DNA from: Demequina sp. NBRC 110057
Lineage (GTDB): Bacteria > Actinomycetota > Actinomycetes > Actinomycetales > Demequinaceae
Length of the DNA: 64,000 bases
Direction of reading: 5' to 3'
Assembly: GCF_002090175.1 (NCBI RefSeq)
Contig: NZ_BBRN01000003.1
Location: forward strand, 930,001-994,000
Below the pieces are notes generated by a model. That model was not told where the DNA came from, ran no database searches, and worked only from the letters and a program-made list of their open reading frames with translations. Shown here piece by piece: positions 44,132 to 54,858 of the stretch (the stretch's first letter is position 1; the number at the start of each line of letters is the position of its first letter). Both the position numbers and the translations under genes were made by a program.

Positions 44132-44162
44132 GGCCGATGCCTTGGCGACCACCGCATCGGCC
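44132..44162. repeat. Inverted GGCCGATGC pair between divergent genes
   Basis: GGCCGATGC (44132-44140) and GCATCGGCC (44154-44162) can form a 9-bp stem with a 13-base loop. Both flanking genes are transcribed away from it, so it is not a terminator for either. Confidence 0.75.
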
Positions 44163-44213
44163 ACCCGTTCATGCCCCTAGCGAACACGGCAATATCGACC
44201 CCCTCCCGCTCGT

Positions 44214-44219
44214 TAGCCT
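44214..44219 (+). promoter_or_regulatory. -10 box upstream of clpC
   Basis: TAGCCT, then 7 bases, then ATG 44227 of a 15-codon frame. clpC itself begins 58 bases after that ATG. No CIRCE, HAIR or CtsR site was recognised. Confidence 0.6.
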
Positions 44220-44226
44220 GGGTGCA

Positions 44227-44274
44227 ATGCCACAGGTGACTGCGGCGACCCCGGCACCATGCCGGACGAAGTGA
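44227..44274 (+). CDS. Putative leaderless leader peptide upstream of clpC
   Basis: A 15-codon frame MPQVTAATPAPCRTK starting exactly at the predicted transcription start, with the same -10 spacing as other leaderless genes here. Its TGA is followed immediately by GGAGGAAACC and the clpC ATG, so ribosomes finishing it would sit on the clpC ribosome binding site. It could control clpC translation. Existence is inferred from spacing only. Confidence 0.45.
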   Translation: MPQVTAATPAPCRTK

Positions 44275-44284
44275 GGAGGAAACC

Positions 44285-46909
<2,625 letters not shown>

Positions 46910-46922
46910 CTCTCAGTTACGC

Positions 46923-46964
46923 CGACAGGGCCCCGGCCACCGCAAGGTGGTCGGGGCCCTGTCG
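46923..46964 (+). terminator. Terminator of clpC
   Basis: CGACAGGGCCCCG and CGGGGCCCTGTCG form a perfect 13-bp stem, with an inner ACC/GGT pair around GCAA. It lies 13 bases after the clpC stop. Confidence 0.88.
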
Positions 46965-46997
46965 CGTTCCCGGGGGCCCGCGCCGCCCGCGCCTGTG

Positions 46998-47059
46998 GCC
47001 CTGGAAGGAGGTTGGTGCGAGTCTCGCGTCCGAATCCTGCACCGACCTCCTTCCAGGGC
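46998..47059. repeat. 62-bp hairpin element, copy A (left of DUF559 gene)
   Basis: GCCCTGGAAGGAGGTTGGTGC with its inverse at 47039-47059 (20 of 21 pairs) around a 20-base loop. The stem core AAGGAGGTTGGTG and the loop sequence recur in copy B at 48071-48114. It ends 12 bp from the stop of the DUF559 gene. Confidence 0.85.
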
Positions 47060-47071
47060 GCGGCGTGAGCC

Positions 47072-47986
47072 CTACTGCCGCGCGCGCAGAGCCTGCAGCA
47101 CTCGGGAGCGGCACCACGCGGGTCGCCTCACGATGTCGTCCCACCCGAACCGCAGCGTCACGTAGCCAGCGCCGGCGAGATCGGCATCGCGCCTATGGTC
47201 GGCCACCGTCGCGGCGTAGCTTCCGTGATAGCCCGCGCCGTCGAGTTCGATCACCACCTTCGCCTCCCGGTGGAGCATGTCCGCGCGCACACGCCGGCCG
47301 GCGACCTCGAGCTCAGCTTGCCGCTCGAAAGCCGCGAAGTCGCGACCGACGAACACGTCCCTCGCGGCGCGGATCTCCAGCGGCGAGTGCGCGCCGCGCT
47401 CGAACCACGCGAGGATCGCGAGCAACTGCCGGCGCCCCCTGACCCTGGCGATACGCCGCAGTTCCGCGCGCAGTTGCTTCCACGAACACACTCGCGTCCA
47501 CAGCGCGGCGTACAGGACTCGCTCGCGCCGATGCGGCTCGGAACGGTGCCACGCATCGAGCAGGGCAGTCGCCGGCGGGACACACCTCACCCCGCGCCCA
47601 TCCGCGTATGCGGTCGGCGGCCCGACTTGGCGGACGCGGACGCGCGGCATCGGCCACGGCTTATCGCCGCTCGCCACAATGAGGTCGTCAAAGACTGGCA
47701 CAGGCAGACGCTCGTCGTAGAGGTGCAGCGCAAGCTCGCCACTCACGAGCGCGCGCGGTCGCCACAGGTTGAGGGCCTCGCCACGCACGATGGCGGTGCT
47801 CGCATGGCGTACACCCGCATACACGCCGGGCCTCACCAGCACCACCTTGCCCGACGACATGGCACGGTCGAGTCGCCACCGGGAGAACCAGGCGATCAGG
47901 GCCTCTCGCGTGTACGCGTGAGGCGAACGGTCGAGAAACGCCGGCAGCGGCTCGCCCGGTTCGGGGCAATCACGCACGAGACTCAC
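47072..47986 (-). CDS. DUF559 nuclease-like protein with AbiEi-like N-terminus
   Basis: A 304-residue protein. The N-terminal 60 residues look like the winged-helix head of AbiEi-type proteins (AMSSGKVVLVRPGVYAG). The C-terminal DUF559 domain is Vsr-like or PD-(D/E)xK-like: RADMLHREAKVVIELDG gives the Asp and E-x-D residues, DHRRDADLAGAGYVTLRFGW the following helix and strand. Such proteins are numerous in Actinobacteria without known function. Its gene lies exactly between two homologous hairpin elements, which suggests a mobile or selfish unit. Start ATG 47986 is the first available; no strong ribosome binding site is seen. Confidence 0.72.
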   Translation of the reverse strand: MSLVRDCPEPGEPLPAFLDRSPHAYTREALIAWFSRWRLDRAMSSGKVVLVRPGVYAGVRHASTAIVRGEALNLWRPRALVSGELALHLYDERLPVPVFDDLIVASGDKPWPMPRVRVRQVGPPTAYADGRGVRCVPPATALLDAWHRSEPHRRERVLYAALWTRVCSWKQLRAELRRIARVRGRRQLLAILAWFERGAHSPLEIRAARDVFVGRDFAAFERQAELEVAGRRVRADMLHREAKVVIELDGAGYHGSYAATVADHRRDADLAGAGYVTLRFGWDDIVRRPAWCRSRVLQALRARQ

Positions 47987-48070
47987 CCAGTCATGTCACC
48001 AGATTGCGAGCCGCGGCTGGCCGCGCGCCGTCATTCTGTGGATGGCGTCGCCGCCCGCGGCCCTCCTCAA

Positions 48071-48114
48071 GGAGGTTGGTGTGGGTTTCGTGCCCGATTC
48101 AGGCACCAACCTCC
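48071..48114. repeat. Hairpin element, copy B (right of DUF559 gene)
   Basis: GGAGGTTGGTG and CACCAACCTCC form a perfect 11-bp stem around a 22-base loop. Stem and loop (GTTTCG-GCCCGATTC) match copy A position by position with scattered changes, so both derive from one element. It lies 84 bp upstream of the DUF559 start. Confidence 0.8.
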
Positions 48115-48166
48115 TCCCAGCGCGCGGGCGGGGCGGGCGGGCGGGCGGAGCGACACCGCGCCCGCG

Positions 48167-48550
48167 CTAGCCCCCGAGCTTGAATTCGCCGATACGCCCC
48201 ACGAAGACGATCAGCGCGATCACGCCCAGCAGCGCGGGGACGGTGATGTTCGCGAGCGCGTCGCCGCGGCGGATGTGCACGAAGGCCGCGCCGAACCCGA
48301 TCACCAACAGCCCCAGGGCCGCGACGGGCACGATCCACGGGATGAAGCCGATCATGGGGAACACCAGCACGGCCAACGAACCGACGATCTCCGCGGCGCC
48401 GATGAGCCGTACCTGCTGGTCGGTGAAGTCGTTGGCCCATTCCTGGCCCAGCTCCACGGCCCGCTTCTTGCCGCGGACGGCGTGCACGAAACCGGACGGG
48501 ATGAAGACCGCGGCGAGGGCGATGACTGCCACCCAGAGCGCTGCATCCAT
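48167..48550 (-). CDS. DoxX-like membrane protein
   Basis: A 127-residue protein with four helices and the DoxX-type charged turn between the first two (SGFVHAVRGKKRAVELGQEW; VRLIGAAEIVGSLAVLVFPM). DoxX proteins are implicated in thiol and oxidative stress balance, though this subgroup is not characterised. AGGAGGTACGCC precedes ATG 48550. Single gene, divergent from the aldo/keto reductase. Confidence 0.85.
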   Translation of the reverse strand: MDAALWVAVIALAAVFIPSGFVHAVRGKKRAVELGQEWANDFTDQQVRLIGAAEIVGSLAVLVFPMIGFIPWIVPVAALGLLVIGFGAAFVHIRRGDALANITVPALLGVIALIVFVGRIGEFKLGG

Positions 48551-48673
48551 GGCGTACCTCCTGCTTCACGTCGTCCGCTGGCGGCGGACCGGTGACACCA
48601 CCCTAGGGCAGACGGCCCCGGCGCCCCCGACATTGGTGCTGGCCGCCGCGGATGCCGGCCCGGGCATCGGCCC

Positions 48674-48679
48674 TACGCT
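48674..48679 (+). promoter_or_regulatory. Leaderless -10 box of the aldo/keto reductase
   Basis: TACGCT, then 6 bases, then ATG 48686. A GCATCGGCC word ends directly before the box (48664-48672). Confidence 0.55.
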
Positions 48680-48685
48680 GAGGAC

Positions 48686-49702
48686 ATGACTCACGATCCC
48701 TATGTGGCCGACGCCGCCCGCTACGAGACGATGCAGTACCGCCGTTCCGGCCGCTCCGGCCTGAAGCTCCCGGGCGTCAGCCTTGGCCTGTGGCACAACT
48801 TCGGCGGCGCCAACCAGGACGACACCATGCGGGACATCATCCGCACCGCCTTCGACCTAGGCGTCACGCACTACGACCTTGCCAACAACTACGGCCCGCC
48901 CCCGGGCTCCGCCGAGGAGAACTTCGGACGGATCTTCGCCCAGGACCTGAAGCGGTACCGCGACGAGATCCTCGTGTCGACCAAGGCCGGCTACGACATG
49001 TGGCCCGGCCCCTACGGCGACTTCGGCTCGCGCAAGTACCTGCTGGCGTCGCTCGACCAGTCGCTCGGCAGGATGGGCCTCGACTACGTCGACATCTTCT
49101 ACCACCACCGCCGCGACCCCGAGACGCCGCTCGAGGAGACGATGACGGCGCTCGACCAGGCGGTGCGCTCGGGCAAAGCCCTGTACGCGGGCATCTCGAA
49201 CTACGGTCCCGAGGACACCCGCGAGGCCGCGAGGATCCTGCGCGAGCTCGGCACCCCGCTACTCATCCACCAGTTCCCCTACTCGATGTACCAGCGCGGC
49301 CCCGAGGACGGTCTCATCGAGACGCTCGAGGACGAGGGCGTCGGCTCCATCGTGTTCTCGCCGCTGGCGCAGGGCATGCTGACGGATCGCTACCTCAACG
49401 GCGTCCCCGAGGGTTCGCGCGCCACGCATTCGCGGTTCCTGTCGGAGAACCAGATCACCGACACCTACCTCGAGCGCACGCGCGCCCTGAACGAGATCGC
49501 CGCCGGCCGCGGTCAGACCCTCGCTCAGCTCGCGGTGCAGTGGGTGCTGCGCGGCGACCACATCACGTCGGCACTCGTGGGCGCGAGCTCGGCGCAGCAG
49601 TTGCGGACCACCGTCGCGTCGCTCGACTTCCCCGCGCTGACGGACGCCGAGATCGCGGCGATCGAGCCGCACGCCGTCGACGGCACGCACCGCCAGGGCT
49701 GA
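48686..49702 (+). CDS. Aldo/keto reductase, YghZ/Gpr-like
   Basis: A 338-residue NADPH-dependent reductase. The tetrad is visible: Asp and Tyr in HYDLANNYGPPPG, Lys in VSTKAGYDMWPGPYG, and His in DIFYHHRRDP. MWPGPYGDFGSRKYL is typical of the YghZ group, which reduces L-glyceraldehyde 3-phosphate and methylglyoxal. The Asp/Tyr context and SSAQQLRTTVASLD near the end support an intact enzyme. Start fixed by the -10 box. A hairpin terminator follows. Confidence 0.9.
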   Translation: MTHDPYVADAARYETMQYRRSGRSGLKLPGVSLGLWHNFGGANQDDTMRDIIRTAFDLGVTHYDLANNYGPPPGSAEENFGRIFAQDLKRYRDEILVSTKAGYDMWPGPYGDFGSRKYLLASLDQSLGRMGLDYVDIFYHHRRDPETPLEETMTALDQAVRSGKALYAGISNYGPEDTREAARILRELGTPLLIHQFPYSMYQRGPEDGLIETLEDEGVGSIVFSPLAQGMLTDRYLNGVPEGSRATHSRFLSENQITDTYLERTRALNEIAAGRGQTLAQLAVQWVLRGDHITSALVGASSAQQLRTTVASLDFPALTDAEIAAIEPHAVDGTHRQG

Positions 49703-49707
49703 GAGTG

Positions 49708-49745
49708 GCCGTGGCATCGGCCCCACAGACGGCCGATGCCACGGC
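49708..49745. terminator. Terminator from inverted GCATCGGCC pair
   Basis: GCCGTGGCATCGGCC and GGCCGATGCCACGGC form a perfect 15-bp stem with an 8-base loop, between the convergent reductase and mutY genes. Confidence 0.8.
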
Positions 49746-49774
49746 GGCGTGCGTGCTGACGTTCCTCCGAGGGG

Positions 49775-50677
49775 CTAGAGGGAGTACAGGCCTCGCCGGT
49801 CGTCCGCGACGGTGACGAGGCCGTCGGCGACCAGCGACGCCAGGCATGAGTCGAGCTGGCCCGGCTCCACGTCCTCGAGGGACGCCTGCCCCGTGATGTT
49901 GAGCGGGGCGTGGGCGGCGCGCAGCAGCGCCATGATGCGCCCACGTACCTGCCGATCGGTGCCGTGCCAGGCCTGCGTGCGTCGCGGGGCGGCGTCCAGC
50001 CCAGGCGACCCCGCCGCGAGCCAGGCACAGTCAGCGGCGATCACGCACTCGTCGCAGCGGGGAGCGCGCGCGGTGCACACCAGCGCGCCCAGCTCCATGG
50101 ACCCGGCGTTCCACTCCACCGAGGCGGTCGTGTCCGCGGGTACCAGCGCCGCAGCATGCTCGCGCTCGGTACGGGTGAGGTGCGCGGGCGGCAGCGGCTG
50201 CGCCCTCCACGCACGGCCGATGACCCGGCGGACGTTCGTGTCGAGCACCACGTCGCGCTCGCCGAAGGCGAAGGCGCGCACGGCGGCAGCGGTGTAGGCG
50301 CCGATGCCCGGCAGCGCCAGGAGCGCCTCCTCGCCCGGGGGGACCTCACCGCCGTGGCGGTCGACGAGGGCGGCCGCGCACTCCCACAGGCGCTTGGCGC
50401 GGCGCGGGTAGCCGAGCCTTCCCCACGCCCGCACGGCGTCGGCCTGGGAGGCTGCGGCGAGGTCCGCGGGCGTGGGCCAGCGCGCCATCCACTCGCGCCA
50501 CACCGGCTCCACGCGCACCACGGGCGTCTGCTGAAGCATCACCTCGGACACCAGCACTCCCCAGGCGGTGCAGTCCTCGCGCCGCCACGGCAGGTCCCTC
50601 GCCTCGCGCGCGAACCAGTCGACCACGGTCGCGACTCGGGGGTCCATGGGTGCGGCGGGCGGCATGCCCTCCATCAT
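49775..50677 (-). CDS. mutY: A/G-specific adenine glycosylase
   Basis: A 300-residue base-excision-repair enzyme removing adenine opposite 8-oxoguanine. Motifs: SEVMLQQTPV (catalytic Glu), LPGIGAYTAAAVRAFAFGE (helix-hairpin-helix), VVLDTNVRRV (Asp) and Fe-S ligands C-x6-C-x2-C-x5-C (CTARAPRCDECVIAADC). The C-terminal part is a short winged-helix-like domain instead of the NUDIX-type domain of E. coli MutY, as in other Actinobacteria. Start is uncertain: ATG 50677, 50674, 50665 or 50647; the frame to 51103 overlaps the divergent gene and is rejected. Confidence 0.92.
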   Translation of the reverse strand: MMEGMPPAAPMDPRVATVVDWFAREARDLPWRREDCTAWGVLVSEVMLQQTPVVRVEPVWREWMARWPTPADLAAASQADAVRAWGRLGYPRRAKRLWECAAALVDRHGGEVPPGEEALLALPGIGAYTAAAVRAFAFGERDVVLDTNVRRVIGRAWRAQPLPPAHLTRTEREHAAALVPADTTASVEWNAGSMELGALVCTARAPRCDECVIAADCAWLAAGSPGLDAAPRRTQAWHGTDRQVRGRIMALLRAAHAPLNITGQASLEDVEPGQLDSCLASLVADGLVTVADDRRGLYSL

Positions 50678-50726
50678 TCCAGCGCGGGACGGGGATACCG
50701 TGACGGTGAACGAGTGAGGAGTCGCC

Positions 50727-51329
50727 ATGGATGGGATCCGCAAGCCGGTGGGAGACCAGCCCGCCGGCGTGTACTGGGTGCGCCGCGTCCTCGTGCTCGT
50801 CATCCTCGCCGTGGTGGTCGTGGCGCTGTGGTTCGTCGTCAGTTCGTTGTTCGGCGGCGGCAACCAGGCGGAGGCCCCCGAGGGCGACCCCAGCACCTCG
50901 CCGACGGCCACCGCTGACGCCGCGCCTGACCCGACGCGCGCGTGCGTGGCACAAGACGTCACGCTGACCGTGGCGGCGACACCCGCAACGGTGGCGGCGG
51001 GCACGACACCGGCCTTTGAGGTGGGTGTCGAGGACACCGGAGAGACGCCGTGCACGTTCTCCGCGGCCGCCGACGGGACCGAGCTCGCGATCCGTTCCGG
51101 CAACGAGGAGTACTACTCGTCGACCTGGTGCCAGGACGACCCGGGCTTCGGCGACACCGAATGGATCCTCTCGCCCGGCGACCGCAAGACGCTTCAGCTG
51201 ACCTGGTCGGGCGAGCGCTACAACGAATCGTGCGAGGTCATCAGCGACTGGGCCAACGGCACCTACTGGGTCGCCGTCGCCATCGGCGGCGTCCCCGCCG
51301 AGGAGGTCCAGTTCACGCTGACGTCCTAA
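50727..51329 (+). CDS. Membrane-anchored extracytoplasmic protein, unknown function
   Basis: A 200-residue protein: short cytoplasmic start, one transmembrane helix (VLVLVILAVVVVALWFVVSS), a Pro/Thr/Ser/Ala linker and an outer beta domain of about 130 residues with four cysteines (DPTRACVAQDV, ETPCTFS, STWCQDD, NESCEVI) that could form two disulfides. Similar proteins occur beside mutY in Actinobacteria; no function is known. GTGAGGAG precedes ATG 50727. Confidence 0.75.
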   Translation: MDGIRKPVGDQPAGVYWVRRVLVLVILAVVVVALWFVVSSLFGGGNQAEAPEGDPSTSPTATADAAPDPTRACVAQDVTLTVAATPATVAAGTTPAFEVGVEDTGETPCTFSAAADGTELAIRSGNEEYYSSTWCQDDPGFGDTEWILSPGDRKTLQLTWSGERYNESCEVISDWANGTYWVAVAIGGVPAEEVQFTLTS

Positions 51330-51344
51330 CCCGCGAACCCCGCC

Positions 51345-52715
51345 CTACTCCGCGGGGATCGCGAGCCTCACGGCGTCGCGCAGGGTCGCGACCCTGTGCA
51401 CCCTGACGCCCACCGGGTCCTTGTCCGCGCCCGCCGCCTCCGGCACCACCACGTCCGTGAAGCCCAGCCTCGCCGCCTCTGCGACGCGCTGCGACATCGC
51501 GTTGACGGGCCGGATCGCTCCCGACAGCGCCACCTCCCCGATCGCGGCGAAGCCGGTGCGCACCGGGCGATCCGCACGGGCCGAGGCAAGGGCGAGGGCC
51601 AGCGCCACGTCCGCGCCCGGCTCGGTGACGCGTGCCCCGCCAATGGTCGACACGTAGACGTCGTCGGCCGCCACCGCGAGCCCCACGCGCCGATGAAGGA
51701 CGGCAAGGATCATCGACACGCGCGCCGAGTCGATGCCGCTGGTTGCTCGCCGGGGATTCGACAGCGCGCTCGGGGCCACGAGCGCCTGGATCTCGGCGGG
51801 CAGCGGCCGCTTGCCGTCGATGGTGATGGTGGCGCAGGTGCCGGGGACGGGGGTGCCCTCGCGCGAGAGGAACAGCCCCGACGGGTCCGCGACGCCCTCG
51901 ATCCCCGTGTCGTGGAGCTGGAAGCATCCGACCTCGTCCACCGAGCCGAACCGATTCTTGATGGCCCGCAGCAGGCGCAGCTGCGAGTGCTGCTCGCCCT
52001 CGAACTGGCACACGACGTCCACCAGGTGTTCGACGATGCGGGGACCGGCGATCGAGCCATCCTTCGTGACGTGCCCCACGATCACCATGGGGAAGCCGGT
52101 GGTCTTGGCCGCCTGGATAAGGGCCGAGGCGACCTCGCGGACCTGGCTGACGCCTCCCGGCGCGCCGTCGACGGAGGCGGAGGCGATGGTCTGGATCGAG
52201 TCGACCATGAGTAGTTGGGGCGCGGTCTGCTCGATCTGGGCGAGGACGGCACCCAGGTCCGTCTCGGCGGCCAGCAGGAGGCCGGGCTCGAGCGCGCCGA
52301 TGCGCTCCGCCCGCAGGCGCACCTGCCCCGCCGATTCCTCGCCGGTGACGTATAGGACGCTCTGGCCCTCACGGGCCGCCCGCGCCGCGACGTCGAGCAG
52401 CAGCGTCGACTTGCCGACGCCCGGCTCTCCCGCCAAGAGGATGACCGCTCCGGGCACCACCCCGCCTCCGAGGACGCGGTCGAACTCGCTCACGCCCGTG
52501 CCCCGGCGCGCCGAGGCCGACACGGATACCTCGGCGATGGGGGTCGCGGGCCGCGTCGCGGCGGTCGCCTTCGTCGCCGGTCCCGCGGGCGCGGCTCCGG
52601 CCTCCTCGACCGTCCCCCAGGCCTGACACTCGCCGCATCGCCCCACCCATTTGGCTGCGGTCCACCCGCACTCGGTGCAGCGGTAGGCGGGGCGAGAGGT
52701 ACGCGTGGCGGGCAT
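51345..52715 (-). CDS. radA: DNA repair protein RadA (Sms)
   Basis: A 456-residue RecA-like branch-migration helicase of recombination. In order: C4 zinc finger (YRCTECGWTAAKWVGRCGEC), Walker A GEPGVGKSTLLL, the RadA signature KNRFGSVDEVG, and a Lon-protease-like C-terminal domain without a catalytic dyad. ATG 52715 follows TAGCGT plus 6 bases, a leaderless arrangement. Divergent from the 390-residue membrane protein gene. Confidence 0.97.
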   Translation of the reverse strand: MPATRTSRPAYRCTECGWTAAKWVGRCGECQAWGTVEEAGAAPAGPATKATAATRPATPIAEVSVSASARRGTGVSEFDRVLGGGVVPGAVILLAGEPGVGKSTLLLDVAARAAREGQSVLYVTGEESAGQVRLRAERIGALEPGLLLAAETDLGAVLAQIEQTAPQLLMVDSIQTIASASVDGAPGGVSQVREVASALIQAAKTTGFPMVIVGHVTKDGSIAGPRIVEHLVDVVCQFEGEQHSQLRLLRAIKNRFGSVDEVGCFQLHDTGIEGVADPSGLFLSREGTPVPGTCATITIDGKRPLPAEIQALVAPSALSNPRRATSGIDSARVSMILAVLHRRVGLAVAADDVYVSTIGGARVTEPGADVALALALASARADRPVRTGFAAIGEVALSGAIRPVNAMSQRVAEAARLGFTDVVVPEAAGADKDPVGVRVHRVATLRDAVRLAIPAE

Positions 52716-52721
52716 AGCCCC

Positions 52722-52727
52722 ACGCTA
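52722..52727 (-). promoter_or_regulatory. Leaderless -10 box of radA
   Basis: TAGCGT on the minus strand, then GGGGCT, then the radA ATG at 52715. Confidence 0.55.
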
Positions 52728-52784
52728 GCGCCGCGGTGTGACACTCCCCACGCGGTGGTCTTACCGCGCCCCGTGGCGCCGCCG

Positions 52785-52790
52785 TAGTCT
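52785..52790 (+). promoter_or_regulatory. Leaderless -10 box of the 390-residue membrane protein
   Basis: TAGTCT, then 6 bases, then ATG 52797. It is back to back with the radA promoter in an 81-bp gap. Confidence 0.6.
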
Positions 52791-52796
52791 GTGGCC

Positions 52797-53969
52797 ATGG
52801 CCCAGGACACACTGCCCGGCGAGGACCCCACGCAGCGCGGCGACGCGCGCGAGCCCGTCGCCCCCTCGAAGCCCGCGTTCCCCACCACCGGGGCGACCCC
52901 CGCGGTGCCGCAGGACGTGCCCGGCGAGGACGGCGACATCATCGCCCCGGTCGCCCAGCCCGACCACGAGGAGATCCTGCCCACCCGCGTGACTCCGCCC
53001 GAGCCGGACGCGGCATCGGCCACCCCGTCGGCGCCTCTGGGAGACCCCGTGCACGAGCTCGGCGCGCAGGCGGTGCGCGACGCGTCGCTCGCGGCGTCCG
53101 GCGCCACCCCCATCGTCACCCGCCGCTCGCAGCGCACCGCCACGTCCGAATCCGAGAGCGAAGCCCGCCCCGCGTGGACCCCTGGCGATCCGCGCGGCAA
53201 CGCCCCGGAGTCGGCGGCCACCCCCGACTCCTCTGTTCCCAGCGCATCGACGCCGCCCGCGGAACAGTGGGCGACGGACGCCCCCGTCTACCGGCCCGTC
53301 GTGGCCGCGGGGGCCGCGGGGGCCGCCACGGCATCGTCCACCCCGGCGGAGCCCGCAGCTGCGGGCGATGGCTCCGAAATCCCACCCCTGGCCCCCCAGG
53401 ACGACAAGCAGCCCACCCCCTGGTACCGCGGGGTCGTCTTCCTGACCGCCATGGGCGTGGTGGTCCTGGCGGCGATCGCCTACGGCGTCTACCTGCTGCT
53501 CGACTCCCCGGAGGAGGTGACGATCGCCGCCCCCGAGGTCGTCGAGGTGCAGGCGGAGCCCACCATCGACCCGGTGGCCCTCGAGGACCCCAGCGACTTC
53601 CTCGCGGCGATGCCCACGACCGTGGGTGCCTTCGCCATGACCGAGGCCGCGGCAGTCGAACCGGACGAGGCGGGGCTCGACACTCGCGTGGCCGAGGTCG
53701 ACGACCTGGTCTATCGCGACGGCGACACCACGCTCACGCTACGGGCGATTCAGCACTACGACGAGACCGATGCGACCGAGCAGTACGACGCACTCGCCGC
53801 CGATGGCACCGACTCCCAGCCGGTGACCGTGGCCGGCACCGAGGTCGGCACCCGCGCCACTCTCGAGGGGGACCCCACGCAGTACGTGTGGCGTAACGGC
53901 ACCGCCGTCTTCGTGCTGGCGGGTCCGGCCGATGCGCTCGAGGACTTCTGGATCCAGTTCCCCATGTAA
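52797..53969 (+). CDS. Membrane protein with disordered N-terminus, unknown function
   Basis: A 390-residue protein. The first 200 residues are Ala/Pro/Thr/Glu-rich and disordered and should be cytoplasmic. One transmembrane helix (VVFLTAMGVVVLAAIAYGVY) follows, then an outer domain of about 150 residues (FLAAMPTTVGAFAMTEAAAV onward). No family was recognised. Start chosen at ATG 52797 because the -10 box lies 6 bases before it. The in-frame GCA and TCG codons at 53013 belong to a copy of the repeated 9-mer. Confidence 0.7.
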   Translation: MAQDTLPGEDPTQRGDAREPVAPSKPAFPTTGATPAVPQDVPGEDGDIIAPVAQPDHEEILPTRVTPPEPDAASATPSAPLGDPVHELGAQAVRDASLAASGATPIVTRRSQRTATSESESEARPAWTPGDPRGNAPESAATPDSSVPSASTPPAEQWATDAPVYRPVVAAGAAGAATASSTPAEPAAAGDGSEIPPLAPQDDKQPTPWYRGVVFLTAMGVVVLAAIAYGVYLLLDSPEEVTIAAPEVVEVQAEPTIDPVALEDPSDFLAAMPTTVGAFAMTEAAAVEPDEAGLDTRVAEVDDLVYRDGDTTLTLRAIQHYDETDATEQYDALAADGTDSQPVTVAGTEVGTRATLEGDPTQYVWRNGTAVFVLAGPADALEDFWIQFPM

Positions 53970-54002
53970 GGCGGGGTCCCGGCCCGTGGCCGGGCTCCGT
54001 AC

Positions 54003-54008
54003 TACCCT
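54003..54008 (+). promoter_or_regulatory. Leaderless -10 box of proC
   Basis: TACCCT, then 6 bases (GGCGCC), then ATG 54015. Confidence 0.6.
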
Positions 54009-54014
54009 GGCGCC

Positions 54015-54854
54015 ATGACCGAGCCCACCGTGTCGCCGTCCACCGCCCCTCGTGTCGCGATCATCGGGGGTGGGGTGATGGGAGGCACGCTCGTGACCGC
54101 GCTGCGCGTCGCGGGCTGGCCCACCGACCGCATCGTGGTCGTCGAGCGTGACGAGGCGCGGTCGCGCGGGTTGCGCGAGGGGCACGGCATCCAGGTCGGC
54201 ACCGACGTTGCCGCGGCCGTGATGGATGCCGACGTGATCGTCATCGCGGTCAAGGTCTATGACACGGCCGATGCCCTGGCGCGGCTCGCCCCCGTCTACA
54301 AGCCCGGGGCGCTGGTCCTCACGGTTGTCGCCGGCCTCACCACCGCGTTCTACGAGCAGCGACTGCCCGAGGGCGCCCCTGTCGTGCGGTCCATGCCCAA
54401 CACACCCTCGATCATCGGCCACGGTGCCACCGCGATCGCGGGCGGCGCCCACGCCGATGAGGGCCACATGGCCCTCACGGTCGACATGCTGAAGGCTACG
54501 GGTCTCGTGGTGACGGTCGAGGAGAGCCAGATGGACGCGGTGACGGCCATCGCAGGCTCGGGCCCCGCCTACTTCTACGCCTTCGTCGAGGCGCTCACCG
54601 AGGCGGGGGTGGGCCAAGGCCTCGACCGCGACCTCGCCACGCAGCTCGCCGCCCAAACCTTCCTCGGCGCCGCACGACTGCTGGTGGACACCGGCGACAC
54701 CCCGGACGTCCTGCGCAAGCGCGTGTCGTCGCCGGGAGGCACCACCATCGAGGCGCTCAAGGCGCTGTCCGATGCCGGCCTCGACGGCGTGGTCGCCGCG
54801 GGGGCCGATGCCGCCGCGCGGCGGTCGCGTCAGCTCGCCGACGAACTCGGCTAG
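54015..54854 (+). CDS. proC: Pyrroline-5-carboxylate reductase
   Basis: A 279-residue NAD(P)H-dependent enzyme catalysing the last step of proline synthesis. Rossmann motif VAIIGGGVMGGTL, VRSMPNTPSIIGHGATAI, and the C-terminal dimer region AGSGPAYFYAFVEALTEAGV with SPGGTTIEALKAL are all present. Length is normal. A single gene, ending 4 bases from the stop of the convergent polymerase gene. Confidence 0.97.
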   Translation: MTEPTVSPSTAPRVAIIGGGVMGGTLVTALRVAGWPTDRIVVVERDEARSRGLREGHGIQVGTDVAAAVMDADVIVIAVKVYDTADALARLAPVYKPGALVLTVVAGLTTAFYEQRLPEGAPVVRSMPNTPSIIGHGATAIAGGAHADEGHMALTVDMLKATGLVVTVEESQMDAVTAIAGSGPAYFYAFVEALTEAGVGQGLDRDLATQLAAQTFLGAARLLVDTGDTPDVLRKRVSSPGGTTIEALKALSDAGLDGVVAAGADAAARRSRQLADELG

Positions 54855-54858
54855 GCCG

